Assembly (NCBI GenBank): GCA_964520045.1
Contig: CAZFMJ010000020.1
Coordinates: 1 to 43,190, forward strand
DNA length: 43,190 nucleotides
From: CAZFMJ01 sp964520045
GTDB taxonomy: Bacteria; Elusimicrobiota; Elusimicrobia; Elusimicrobiales; CAZFMJ01
Reading direction: 5' to 3'
This document shows, piece after piece, positions 23,672-31,773 of the stretch (position 1 is the first letter of the stretch; each line of letters begins with the position of its first letter). The notes beneath the pieces are model-generated. The model was not told the origin of the DNA and made no database searches. It saw nothing but the letters and a program-made list of their open reading frames with translations. Position numbers and translations under genes: made by a program.

Positions 23672-26600
23672 TTCATCTCCTCATCCGGATATATTATGGG
23701 CAGAGTTTTTTCAAAAGCCATGTTTTTGCTTTTGTCTTCTTTTTCATTCGGAGCGGCGGTTTTTTTCTGCGGCAGGGGCTGAGCGGAGGGCTTCGGCCCG
23801 GCTGCCGGCTGAGGAGCCGGAGCCTTTGCCTCGGGCTCAGGTTTGGGCTTAACGTCTTCCTGAGGCTTTGTTCCCGGCGCCGGCTGTTTCGGCGCTGTGG
23901 GTTCAACGATAAGCGGTATCGTGGATTCGGGTATAGACGCTTTGCCGGATGCCGCTGAGATAAACGGCTTTTCAATGCCGGCTGCGGACGGCATCTTCGT
24001 AGCAGGGGCGGATTCCTTAGACTCAGCGGAAGAGACTGTCCCGCGGAGCGGGGCGGATTCCTTAGACTCAGCGGAAGAGACTGTCCCGCGGAGCGGGGCG
24101 GATTCCTTGGACTCGGCGCCTTTGACAGGAGAGACGGTTGGTTTTGAAGTCTGGATTATGCCGGTCAAAGGAGGTCTTTCAATTGAAAGCGGCACGGAGG
24201 CGGACCCGCCGAGTTGTGTGGCGGGATTGCCTGTTTGGGCTGTTCCGCCGAGAGGCGCGGGTTTTGAAGTCTGGATTATGCCGGTCAAAGGAGGTCTTTC
24301 TATTGAAAGCGCGGGGGATTTAGCTTCAGCGGGCGGTTTCGCCTGCACCGCGGGATTTTGAGCGGACGCGAGTGTAATTTTGGGAGCTGAAGCAGGCGGT
24401 TTCTGCAGGGGAGGTCTTGCCGCAGCCGGAACGGCCGGCTTTGTCTGCGGAGGGGCTGTTCTTTGGGGCGGCGGGCTTTTTACCGCAGGCCTGGCCGAAG
24501 GTATTGCCTGAGCCGTTGCCGGCTTTGTCTGCGGAGAAATATTTCCTGTTTGTGGATTAGCCGCGGCGGGCTGCGTTTGAGGCTTTGCCGAAGGCGGAGG
24601 CATTTCCCTGCCTGAAAGCAGGGCATTGATATCAGCCGCCATTTCCCCCGCCTTTTGATAGCGCTCGTCCGGGTTTTTCTTAAGCGCCCTGTCTATTATC
24701 GTTTTTATCCCTTCAGGCATATCGGGTCTTATGGAAAGCGGATCCGGATAAGGGTCGCTCGCTATCTGGAAAAACAGCGTGCCTATGGATTCCCCCCCCT
24801 TCCATGGCCTTTCTCCGGTCAATAGTTCATAGAGCGTTACGCCCAGCGAAAATATGTCGGATCTGCCGTCGACCTTTTTGCCGGCTATCTGCTCAGGGCT
24901 CATATAATAAGGAGTGCCGAGCACGGTTCCGGTGGCTGTTTTTGAAGATTCCTGTATTCTTGCGATTCCGAAATCGGTCACCCGCACGGAGCCGTCTTCA
25001 AGGAGCATTATGTTGGCGGGTTTTATATCTCTGTGGATTACTCCCTGTTTATGGGCATAATCCAGCGCATCCGCCACTTTTGCGATATATTCTAAAACCT
25101 TTTCAACGGGAAGCAGGGCGTCCTTTGCCGCCCATTTTTTAAGGTCGTCGCCTTTGAGAAGCTCCATGGCGATATACGCCATTTCCTGCTCCTCCCCGGC
25201 GTCAAAAATCTTGAGTATGTTCGGATGCGAAAGATTGCCGGCGGCCTGGGCTTCCCGGAAAAACCTTATTTTTACTTCCTTTAGGGTTTTTTCGTCGATA
25301 TCATCCTCAAACCGCATGGTTTTTATGGCTACGGTTCTGTTTATTTTCGGGTCTTTGCCGAGATAAACTATGCCCATCGCGCCTTTGCCGAGTTCTTTTT
25401 GTATTTCATACCGGCCTAGGGTCGGCGCCATGGTGGAGCCTTCCATTATTACAGTGGCTTCCCTGCCTTTTCCGAGCGAAGTGCCGAATACGGCGCCGTC
25501 CGCCGCCTTCTTAAGCATTTCGATCTTTTTCTGAATGTCCTTGTACTTTATATCCCTTACCGCTATGTGCTCGTAGACCGCCACCGCCTTGTTGAACTGG
25601 CGCTTTCTTTCAAAATCCAGCCCCAGATTGTAAAGAAGGTCGGTCATAGTGTTGTCGAGAGGGCATATCCTGAATTTTTCAAAAGCCAGGTCAAGCATTC
25701 CCTGTCCCTGAAAGGAGAGCCCCAGCATTTTATTGGTTTCGATCGCGGAGGCTTCCACAAGCTCCTTTTTCTTTTCCGTGACCAAAAACCGTTTTGAGGT
25801 TATTATGGTGTAACCGGCGGCAAGCAGAAGCACGGGATAGGCGGCTTTGAGCCACTGGTCTTTTGCGGTGAAAAAATATATCCCGGCTCCGGCGATTCCC
25901 GCCAGCAGCACGGCCGTTACTGCCGCCCCCATAAGCGCTTTAAGCCTTGGAAGGGCGAAGGTTATAAACAATCCAACGAAAATGAGAAGAAGCAGTTCCG
26001 CCTGGAACGCCCACGGCGGCCTCAGCATGAATTTTTTATGAAGTATGTTTTCCACTACGGTGGCCACTATTTCCACGCCGGGGAAATTATGCGCCACGGG
26101 CGTTACATAAAGAGTGCCGACTCCCACGGCGGTCGGGCCGATAAGGACTATTTTATTCTTAAAAGCCTCGGGCGCGACCTTGCCGTTGAGCACGTCGAAG
26201 AACGAATAATATTGGAAAGTGTGGTCGGGGCCGTTGTAGGATATCATCATTGCCGAAGAATTATCGGTCGGAATCTCCGCCTTTCCTATTTTTACCGTTT
26301 TCCCGGGCGTTACGCCCGTGTCAGCCGTTTTTACCGCGTTGAAGCTTCTTAATATTTCGGCGGCGAATGAAGAATAGAAGCTTTCGTTATACACGAGAGC
26401 AAGATATTCCCTGCGCACCGTGCCGTCGACGTCGGGATAGATGTTCACGTGGCCCAGACCCGCGGCGGAGGAAAGCAGGGTCTCAAGCGGTATTATGGCC
26501 TGGTTCGCCTCAAGCGGGGCGGATTCGTTCGCGCCCGCGGCCATAGGCATGGCAAAACTTCCGGCCTTTTCCGGCATCGGAGCCGGACTTCCTCCCATGG

Positions 26601-27123
26601 ATTCTCCCGCGACGAAATACATGGGCAGCACGATATTGCCGGCGGAAGCTATGGCGGAGGCGAGTTTTGAGTCGTTGTCAAGACGTATTTTCGCCTCATC
26701 CATGGCTTTAAGGAACGCGGAGTCCTTAGACGCTTCTTTTATGCGCCTGGCGGCTATCATTTCCGAATAAGTCTGCTTAAGGGAGTCTATTTCAAGCAGG
26801 CCCGGATTTTTTTCGGCTTCGGAAAAAAGAATGTTAAGGCCGATCACGGCCGGTCTGGAGTTCTCGGACGAAAGCAGGGCGAGAATTTCGGCTATTTTGG
26901 TTCTCGGCCACGGCCATCTGCCTATTTTCGCGAGGCTGTCGTCGTCTATCGCTATTACGGCTATTTCATTGCCTATTCCCGCCCCGAGTTTTATTTTTGA
27001 CCGCAGGTCGTAGAATTTAAGTTCGGCTGTTTCCAGAAAATAGCCGCCTCCCAGATACAGCAGGATAAAAACCGCAGTGAGCAGGAAGCCGTAAAGCATA
27101 TCGGAAAGAAAAAACTTTTTCAT
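23668..27123 (-). CDS. CHASE2-domain transmembrane Ser/Thr protein kinase with repeat-rich tail
   Basis: An 1151-residue membrane sensor kinase. A signal anchor (residues 9-29) leads into an extracytoplasmic CHASE2 sensor (about 33-368; FYDLRSKIK, VIAIDDDSLAKIGRWPWPRT, NKIVLIGPTAVG), then three membrane helices (376-441), a short TPR-like region (465-535) and the kinase domain (572-840): GKGAMGIVYLGK, K601, HRDIKPAN (697-704), DFGIAR (717-722), SPEQ. The tail (840-1151) is Pro/Ala/Lys-rich and carries two repeats, SIERPPLTGIIQTSKP twice and ESKESAPLRGTVSSA about three times. It ends FEKTLPIIYPDEEMK, where Thr with Ile at +3 suits FHA recognition after phosphorylation. It overlaps both neighbours by four bases. 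The extracytoplasmic ligand is unknown. Confidence 0.95.
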   Translation of the reverse strand: MKKFFLSDMLYGFLLTAVFILLYLGGGYFLETAELKFYDLRSKIKLGAGIGNEIAVIAIDDDSLAKIGRWPWPRTKIAEILALLSSENSRPAVIGLNILFSEAEKNPGLLEIDSLKQTYSEMIAARRIKEASKDSAFLKAMDEAKIRLDNDSKLASAIASAGNIVLPMYFVAGESMGGSPAPMPEKAGSFAMPMAAGANESAPLEANQAIIPLETLLSSAAGLGHVNIYPDVDGTVRREYLALVYNESFYSSFAAEILRSFNAVKTADTGVTPGKTVKIGKAEIPTDNSSAMMISYNGPDHTFQYYSFFDVLNGKVAPEAFKNKIVLIGPTAVGVGTLYVTPVAHNFPGVEIVATVVENILHKKFMLRPPWAFQAELLLLIFVGLFITFALPRLKALMGAAVTAVLLAGIAGAGIYFFTAKDQWLKAAYPVLLLAAGYTIITSKRFLVTEKKKELVEASAIETNKMLGLSFQGQGMLDLAFEKFRICPLDNTMTDLLYNLGLDFERKRQFNKAVAVYEHIAVRDIKYKDIQKKIEMLKKAADGAVFGTSLGKGREATVIMEGSTMAPTLGRYEIQKELGKGAMGIVYLGKDPKINRTVAIKTMRFEDDIDEKTLKEVKIRFFREAQAAGNLSHPNILKIFDAGEEQEMAYIAMELLKGDDLKKWAAKDALLPVEKVLEYIAKVADALDYAHKQGVIHRDIKPANIMLLEDGSVRVTDFGIARIQESSKTATGTVLGTPYYMSPEQIAGKKVDGRSDIFSLGVTLYELLTGERPWKGGESIGTLFFQIASDPYPDPLSIRPDMPEGIKTIIDRALKKNPDERYQKAGEMAADINALLSGREMPPPSAKPQTQPAAANPQTGNISPQTKPATAQAIPSARPAVKSPPPQRTAPPQTKPAVPAAARPPLQKPPASAPKITLASAQNPAVQAKPPAEAKSPALSIERPPLTGIIQTSKPAPLGGTAQTGNPATQLGGSASVPLSIERPPLTGIIQTSKPTVSPVKGAESKESAPLRGTVSSAESKESAPLRGTVSSAESKESAPATKMPSAAGIEKPFISAASGKASIPESTIPLIVEPTAPKQPAPGTKPQEDVKPKPEPEAKAPAPQPAAGPKPSAQPLPQKKTAAPNEKEDKSKNMAFEKTLPIIYPDEEMK
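24008..24120. repeat. 45-bp in-frame tandem repeat in the kinase tail
   Basis: Two full 45-bp copies (24008-24052, 24053-24097) and a partial third encode ESKESAPLRGTVSSA units. The near identity of the copies at DNA level implies recent expansion by slippage or recombination, so copy number may vary between strains. Confidence 0.85.
24140..24311. repeat. 52-bp direct repeat, 120-bp period, in the kinase tail
   Basis: Copies at 24140-24191 and 24260-24311 differ at one or two positions and encode LSIERPPLTGIIQTSKP. Both contain Thr followed by Ile at +3 or a similar hydrophobic pattern, suggesting repeated phospho-acceptor or docking sites. Confidence 0.85.
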
Positions 27124-29288
27124 GAAAATCTCCTTTCGGTTTTTGACGTTCGCTGCCGGCCGTTTATCAGCGAAAATGCGGACAGAATAAAGGTGAACAG
27201 TCCTATGATCAGCAGCCGGCCGTCCTGCGCGATGCCCCTGCCGAAATTAATGAAGGGCAGGAGCAATGCGTTTTCCCATGCCTGTTTTTTAATTCTGTCG
27301 GAAACAGCCTGCGGCATATCGGGCTTATTGATCTGAACGGCTTGCGTCTCCTGCTGAGCATTCTCATCCTGTAATTTAACCGGATTCAACCGCCCGTCCG
27401 AATATTGTTCGAGCACCAACTGTATATCCCCGTATGCGCCGGTCGCCGGCTGTCTGACGGCCGGGGTTTTTACCGGCGCCGCATGCAGTTCGTAATATAA
27501 TTTAGTCCGTTCTCCTACTATGATTTTTACGGAGGAGCTTGCGGAATACAGATATGACATTGTCATGGCGAGCGCTATAAAGACAAACGGCTTTGTTAAG
27601 AACGAAGCCGGGCCGCTTGGTTGATTAAAGCCCATAAAAATCGCGGTGAAAATGAAAAAGACGGAGCCCGCGAGAAAGATCTGATTTCCATGTCCGGTCG
27701 AGCCGTTTTGAAGAGTCTTTCCGAATTGCCATGCCAGAAAAGCGGCCAGAAGGGTCGTGAGGATCCCCAGCCATATGCCGGGATGTTTTTTCTCCGGCGA
27801 TTGCGGCGAAAATAATTGATTCGAAAGCAGCAGCAGTATCGCCGCGTATATGAGAAAGGAGTCTTTGGAGGAGATACTGCCTAAAGCGTTCGCGCACAGA
27901 AAAAAGGCGTGCGCCAGCGGAGGCATTTGTATGGTTTTTTCCGCCGCGCCGGAAATAAAAAGAATGAACAGATACGCCGCCGTCATCGCGAAATAATCCC
28001 GCGGATAATTTATGCCTCTGATGAAAAATGCGCGCGTCAGCAGGCCTGCCGCAAAGATCATGGCGGCCATGGGCAGAACAAAGTCGTAGGAAAAAGGATT
28101 CACTCCGTGTCCCGAGGACATGCATCCAAGGAGAAGAAAAAACGGGCCGGCGGCAAATATCAGCGACAGGTGAAACATTGTTTTCAACAGGCCCGCCGGT
28201 TTTGCGGCGATTTTCCCCGCCGCGGCGTTTTTTAGGGGACTGGAGATGGTTTCTTCCTGAAAAACCGGCTTTGCCGCGGCGGCGTCTCCCGCGGCGCTTC
28301 GCGGGGCTTCCTGCGTCTGCTTTTCGGCCAGCCTGATAAGATTTTCTTTTTCATGTTCCCGCTGTTTTTTTGTTTCAACGGACTGAATGCGCTCCGTCAC
28401 CATGGGCATCTCTATTTCTCTTATGCGCGTGGATTCGCTGGGCAGCAGGCGGTCTTTTTTTTCCAGCGCGTCCAAAACTTCGTCGGCCGATTGAAATCTG
28501 AATTCCGGTTTCTTGCGCATCATTTTTTCTATTATTTGCGCCGTCCACAGCGGGATGTCGGGCCTTATTATTACTATATTGGGCATGGACTCGCTTATAT
28601 GCTTATGCACCACTTCCATCGAAGTTTTTCCGTCAAAAGGGTATTTCCCTGTTAAGATGTAAAAATAAGTGGCGCCCGCGGCGTAGATGTCCGCCCTGTG
28701 GTCCACCCTTTCTCCAAGCCCCTGTTCCGGAGCCATGAAATAACATGTGCCCACCATCTCTCCGGTCACCGTCAATTGCTTGTCCTCATGCACGTTTCTG
28801 GCGAGTCCGAAGTCCACGATTTCGGGAATTCCGTCCTCCGTCACGAGTATATTGGACGGCTTTATGTCCCTGTGTATTATGGACTTGGCATGCGCGGCTG
28901 AGAGCCCTTTAAGCACTCCCGTTAATATGGAGGTGGCTTCTTCCACGGACAAGGGGCCCTTTTTTGCGATTATATCCGCCAGATTTGCGCCTTCGATATA
29001 CGACATTATCATATAGTGAAAGCCCTTATCTTCGCCTATGCGGTATATGCGCAGGATGTTGGGGTGGTCCAGTTTTGAAGCGGATCTGGCTTCGCGCAGG
29101 AAGAATTCAACGTAGCGTTTGTCGCTTGCCAGACGGGGAGAAAGCACTTTCATGCATACCGTTTTATCCAAAGCGATATCAACGGCCTTATAAACGGTGC
29201 CCATGCCGCCGGAGGCTATTTTTTCCAGTATTTTACAGCCGCCCAGTTCGGTGTTTATCAGCAGGTTATGGTGTGTAGACTCATCCAT
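27120..29288 (-). CDS. Ser/Thr protein kinase with C-terminal polytopic membrane domain
   Basis: A 722-residue kinase. The N-terminal domain (about 18-280) is complete: ASGGMGTVYKA, K47, HRDIKPSN (139-146), DFGLAR (159-164), MAPEQ and DHRADIYAAGATYFYILTG. After a charged linker (285-365) come about seven or eight hydrophobic segments (368-585), a 100-residue soluble stretch with YYELHAAP (about 597) and a final membrane helix near 692-710. The membrane part is not a known sensor domain to me and could sense lipid or small-ligand signals. The start lies two bases after the response-regulator stop; its stop overlaps the next start. Confidence 0.93.
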   Translation of the reverse strand: MDESTHHNLLINTELGGCKILEKIASGGMGTVYKAVDIALDKTVCMKVLSPRLASDKRYVEFFLREARSASKLDHPNILRIYRIGEDKGFHYMIMSYIEGANLADIIAKKGPLSVEEATSILTGVLKGLSAAHAKSIIHRDIKPSNILVTEDGIPEIVDFGLARNVHEDKQLTVTGEMVGTCYFMAPEQGLGERVDHRADIYAAGATYFYILTGKYPFDGKTSMEVVHKHISESMPNIVIIRPDIPLWTAQIIEKMMRKKPEFRFQSADEVLDALEKKDRLLPSESTRIREIEMPMVTERIQSVETKKQREHEKENLIRLAEKQTQEAPRSAAGDAAAAKPVFQEETISSPLKNAAAGKIAAKPAGLLKTMFHLSLIFAAGPFFLLLGCMSSGHGVNPFSYDFVLPMAAMIFAAGLLTRAFFIRGINYPRDYFAMTAAYLFILFISGAAEKTIQMPPLAHAFFLCANALGSISSKDSFLIYAAILLLLSNQLFSPQSPEKKHPGIWLGILTTLLAAFLAWQFGKTLQNGSTGHGNQIFLAGSVFFIFTAIFMGFNQPSGPASFLTKPFVFIALAMTMSYLYSASSSVKIIVGERTKLYYELHAAPVKTPAVRQPATGAYGDIQLVLEQYSDGRLNPVKLQDENAQQETQAVQINKPDMPQAVSDRIKKQAWENALLLPFINFGRGIAQDGRLLIIGLFTFILSAFSLINGRQRTSKTERRFS

Positions 29289-29290
29289 TA

Positions 29291-30247
29291 TTACAATTTG
29301 TTCCCCATCCGCCGGTCTTTGATGAAGATGCTTCCCTTCCTGTTTTCAAGCCCCTTGGCGTATTGTTTGACTTCGGCGGCGGTTTCCACGATATTGGCAT
29401 AATGCACGTTCGTTCCGCTTTCTATGTTGACCAGGGCTATGGACAGGGTCATTATCGGAAAATTTCTGCTCAGGTTTTTTCTGTCGGTGGTCGTAATGTA
29501 TCCGCGCTGCGTGTCGCCCGCGTCATAGAACGAAGGGATCGTTTTGTCGAATTCTTCGGCGACGGCCCGGGATATGCGCTCTGCGGCCTGCGTGCCGGAC
29601 ATGAAAACGAAATCGTCTCCGCCCACATGTCCGATAAAAAGTTCGGCGTCCGGAAACGCCGCCGTCTGTTTTGCGAGGATCTCGGCGATTTTTACTATTA
29701 CCGTGTCGCCCCGCGCGTAGCCGTATACGTCGTTGAAGGCTTTGAAATTATCCGCGTCTATGTACGCGAATGAAAACGGCGCCGCGTGTTTGAGCCGTTT
29801 ATAAGCCTCTTCTTCTATCGAGGGGCTTCCGGGCAGTCTGGTCAGGGGATTTATGGATACGTCCGTTGTTTTTCTTTTCAGGGTGCGCTTAACGCGGGCT
29901 CTGAGCTCCCTTGCGTCGAACGGCTTTGTGATATAATCGTCGGCTCCCATGTCCATGCAGGCTACTTTAGCTTCGGTTTCGGACACTCCGCTTAATATTA
30001 TCACCGGTATATGCCGGGTCTGCTGATTTTCCCTCAGATGCCGGCATACGGCGTATCCGTCTATGCCCGGCATTTTAAGGTCAAGCAGCACTATGTCCGC
30101 CTTGTGGCCGGATACGAGGGAAAAAACTTCCTCTCCGCTTTTGGCGGGCAGCACCGTGTATCCGTCTTTTTGGAAAATAACGGATACAAGCATCGCTACG
30201 GCTGGATCGTCGTCAGCCACGATAAGAGTCATTGGTTGTTTATGCAA
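29291..30247 (-). CDS. Response regulator with REC and GGDEF-type (GGDDF) output
   Basis: A 318-residue two-domain regulator. The REC domain (about 6-122) has the acidic VADDDPA triad, phospho-acceptor Asp in IVLLDLKMPG and Lys in ITKPFDA. The GGDEF domain (about 135-315) has the nucleotide-site IDADNFKAFNDVYGYARGD and GGDDF instead of GG(D/E)EF; no RxxD inhibitory site precedes it. Diguanylate cyclase activity is possible but the fourth signature residue is changed. The start is TTG at 30247: AAAGGAG lies six bases before it, whereas the next ATG (30232) is too far. No histidine kinase is nearby, so its phosphodonor is unknown. It heads or nearly heads the Ser/Thr-kinase operon. Confidence 0.9.
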   Translation of the reverse strand: MHKQPMTLIVADDDPAVAMLVSVIFQKDGYTVLPAKSGEEVFSLVSGHKADIVLLDLKMPGIDGYAVCRHLRENQQTRHIPVIILSGVSETEAKVACMDMGADDYITKPFDARELRARVKRTLKRKTTDVSINPLTRLPGSPSIEEEAYKRLKHAAPFSFAYIDADNFKAFNDVYGYARGDTVIVKIAEILAKQTAAFPDAELFIGHVGGDDFVFMSGTQAAERISRAVAEEFDKTIPSFYDAGDTQRGYITTTDRKNLSRNFPIMTLSIALVNIESGTNVHYANIVETAAEVKQYAKGLENRKGSIFIKDRRMGNKL

Positions 30248-30276
30248 GCCGGCTCCTTTTATTCCGTTCAGCTTCC

Positions 30277-31065
30277 CTATATTTTTATTCTCAGCAAGTC
30301 CCGCGCTATAATGACCGAAGCGGGCAGGCCGGCGCGTTTGCCGGCCAGATGCGGTTCCGCCTGCGGAGATATATGGGAAAGCAGCGTTTTTTCCGAGTTT
30401 GACAGGCGCGCGAGTTTCAGCGCCTGCTCAAATGTCATATGCACGGGTTTCGGCTGGAAATTATACCAGGTGCAGTCCGCTATCAGCACGCTGCTTTTTT
30501 TTGCGAACCCGGCAAGACTGTCGTCGTAAAAACAGTCCCCGGTGTAAGTTATCGATTTTCTTCCGCAGTCAAGCCTGTAGGCTAATGCCGGTTTTGAATG
30601 AACCGCGTTTTTTGCGCGCAGGGTCCAGTTTTTTCCCCTTAACTGCTTTGTTTCGCTGAGTTCAATTATATTAAGTTTATATCCTTCCGGATTAAGGTAG
30701 GGATTGAACGCCTCCGCCAGTTTTTTTAAAAGTCTCTTTATTCCTTTCGGGCCGGCGATCGTAAGTTTTTTGTTTTTCGGCGCAAAGTCATAATGGAATA
30801 AAAAGAGCAGAGACAGCAGATCTATAAAATGGTCGATGTGGAAATGGGTCAAAAATACATGGCTGATATCCGATATCTTAAATCCGGCTTTGGCAAGATT
30901 TCTGAGATTGCCCGAGCCCAGATCAAAAATGAGCGCTTCTTCTCCGATCTTTACGGCGTATCCGGAAGGGTTGCGGGCATAACCCGGGATGATTTTTTTT
31001 GAGGGAGCCGGCCATGGCGCATAGGATCCGGAACCCAGCACCGTAAGCTCTAGTTTATTTTCCAT
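30277..31065 (-). CDS. Metallo-beta-lactamase-fold hydrolase, RNase Z-like
   Basis: A 262-residue cytosolic metallohydrolase. Motifs are LTVLGSGSYAPWP at the N-terminus, LTHFHIDHFIDL (the HxHxDH two-metal motif), a His in NAVHSKPALAYRL, TGDCFYD (bridging Asp) and LLSHISPQAEP near the end. It resembles RNase Z/ElaC and arylsulfatase-like relatives, and may act on RNA 3' ends, cyclic nucleotides or a phosphodiester. I start at ATG 31065, six bases after a -10 box with a matching -35 (31066-31101), another leaderless arrangement. It lies 29 bases upstream of the regulator and may lead the signalling operon. Confidence 0.85.
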   Translation of the reverse strand: MENKLELTVLGSGSYAPWPAPSKKIIPGYARNPSGYAVKIGEEALIFDLGSGNLRNLAKAGFKISDISHVFLTHFHIDHFIDLLSLLFLFHYDFAPKNKKLTIAGPKGIKRLLKKLAEAFNPYLNPEGYKLNIIELSETKQLRGKNWTLRAKNAVHSKPALAYRLDCGRKSITYTGDCFYDDSLAGFAKKSSVLIADCTWYNFQPKPVHMTFEQALKLARLSNSEKTLLSHISPQAEPHLAGKRAGLPASVIIARDLLRIKI

Positions 31066-31071
31066 GTATAC

Positions 31072-31101
31072 ATTATGCACATTTTTGGTATAATAATACA
31101 A
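31072..31101 (-). promoter_or_regulatory. Promoter of the MBL hydrolase gene, leaderless arrangement
   Basis: On the minus strand TTGTAT (31101-31096), 18 bases and CATAAT (31077-31072) are followed after six bases by ATG. On the plus strand TATAAT at 31089-31094 overlaps it and may serve the PC4 gene, so two divergent promoters appear to share this sequence. Confidence 0.5.
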
Positions 31102-31139
31102 ATAGCAAAAACCCGCTGGGAATAAGGGAGGATACGAAT

Positions 31140-31598
31140 ATGCCTGACAAGGGATTTAAAGTCGCGCAGGATGTGGGATTTCTTCAGGTGTCGCCCGAAT
31201 CGGAAATACACTTTTCCATAGATGAATTCCGCGGCCATAGGTATGCCAGCATCCGCAAATTTCTCAAAAGCGAAACTTACAGCGGGCCCACGCATTCGGG
31301 GGTCACGCTTAATGTTCCGATACTGGAGGGCGTCATTGAAGTGCTGGAAAAGCTTCCCAAACAGCCAGAGACCCTCGCCGATAAGGAACTGGGCCGTTAT
31401 GCGAAAAGACCGGGTCTGGAGCTTGTCGCCAGAATAACCATCTATAAAGATAACACCGGAATAGATCTGCGCGAATGGCAGGACGACGTGGCGTATAAAG
31501 GCTGGACGAAGAAAGGCATACGTCTGCCGTATGAGCATCTTGAAAAAATAGTCGGCTTTCTTAAGGTTATGAAGCAGGCTATGGCCGCCAAAGCATAA
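31140..31598 (+). CDS. Tandem PC4/p15-like single-strand DNA-binding protein
   Basis: A 152-residue protein with two copies of the PC4 (transcriptional coactivator p15, YdbC-like) fold. Half one is EIHFSIDEFRGHRYASIRKF ... TLNVPILEGVIEVLEKL (about 20-70). Half two is ELVARITIYKDNTGIDLREW ... GIRLPYEHLEKIVGFLKVM (about 90-146). The 'Y/L-x-x-IR-x-F/W' and 'G-(I/V)-x-L-P' features match the family, which binds single-stranded DNA and affects transcription or repair. PC4 domains usually dimerise, so the fusion could form the dimer within one chain. GGGAGG lies ten bases before the ATG. Confidence 0.85.
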   Translation: MPDKGFKVAQDVGFLQVSPESEIHFSIDEFRGHRYASIRKFLKSETYSGPTHSGVTLNVPILEGVIEVLEKLPKQPETLADKELGRYAKRPGLELVARITIYKDNTGIDLREWQDDVAYKGWTKKGIRLPYEHLEKIVGFLKVMKQAMAAKA

Positions 31599-31602
31599 TA
31601 AA

Positions 31603-31637
31603 GACGGTAGACGGAAGAAGGTAGAGGGTAAACGGGA
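31603..31637 (+). repeat. Degenerate heptamer array (GACGGTA type), left arm
   Basis: Five units in phase: GACGGTA, GACGGAA, GAAGGTA, GAGGGTA and AACGGGA. It begins 4 bases after the PC4 gene stop. An inverted array of the same units lies at 31751-31771, so the transcript can form a long imperfect hairpin between the convergent genes. Confidence 0.75.
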
Positions 31638-31750
31638 AAAATAAACACAAAATTTATATCCGTTTTTGTTTGACCGCCTTTTTTAACTGTCCGATCTTTT
31701 CTTTGCCATCTGTCTTCTTACGGCCGTTTTGCCCCTTCTGCTTTTGCTTT

Positions 31751-31771
31751 TCCGTCTACCGTTTACCTTCT
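31751..31771 (-). repeat. Degenerate heptamer array (GACGGTA type), inverted right arm
   Basis: TCCGTCT, ACCGTTT and ACCTTCT are reverse complements of the units in the left arm (GAAGGTA, AACGGTA, GACGGAA phase). It ends just before the stop of the AsmA-like gene. Confidence 0.7.
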
Positions 31772-31773
31772 TA

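Noticed and set aside
24008..24311. Regularly spaced direct repeats that might be a CRISPR-like array
   Set aside because: Repeats are in frame inside the kinase gene, spaced 45 and 120 bp, and the 45-bp copies have no spacers. They are coding tandem repeats.
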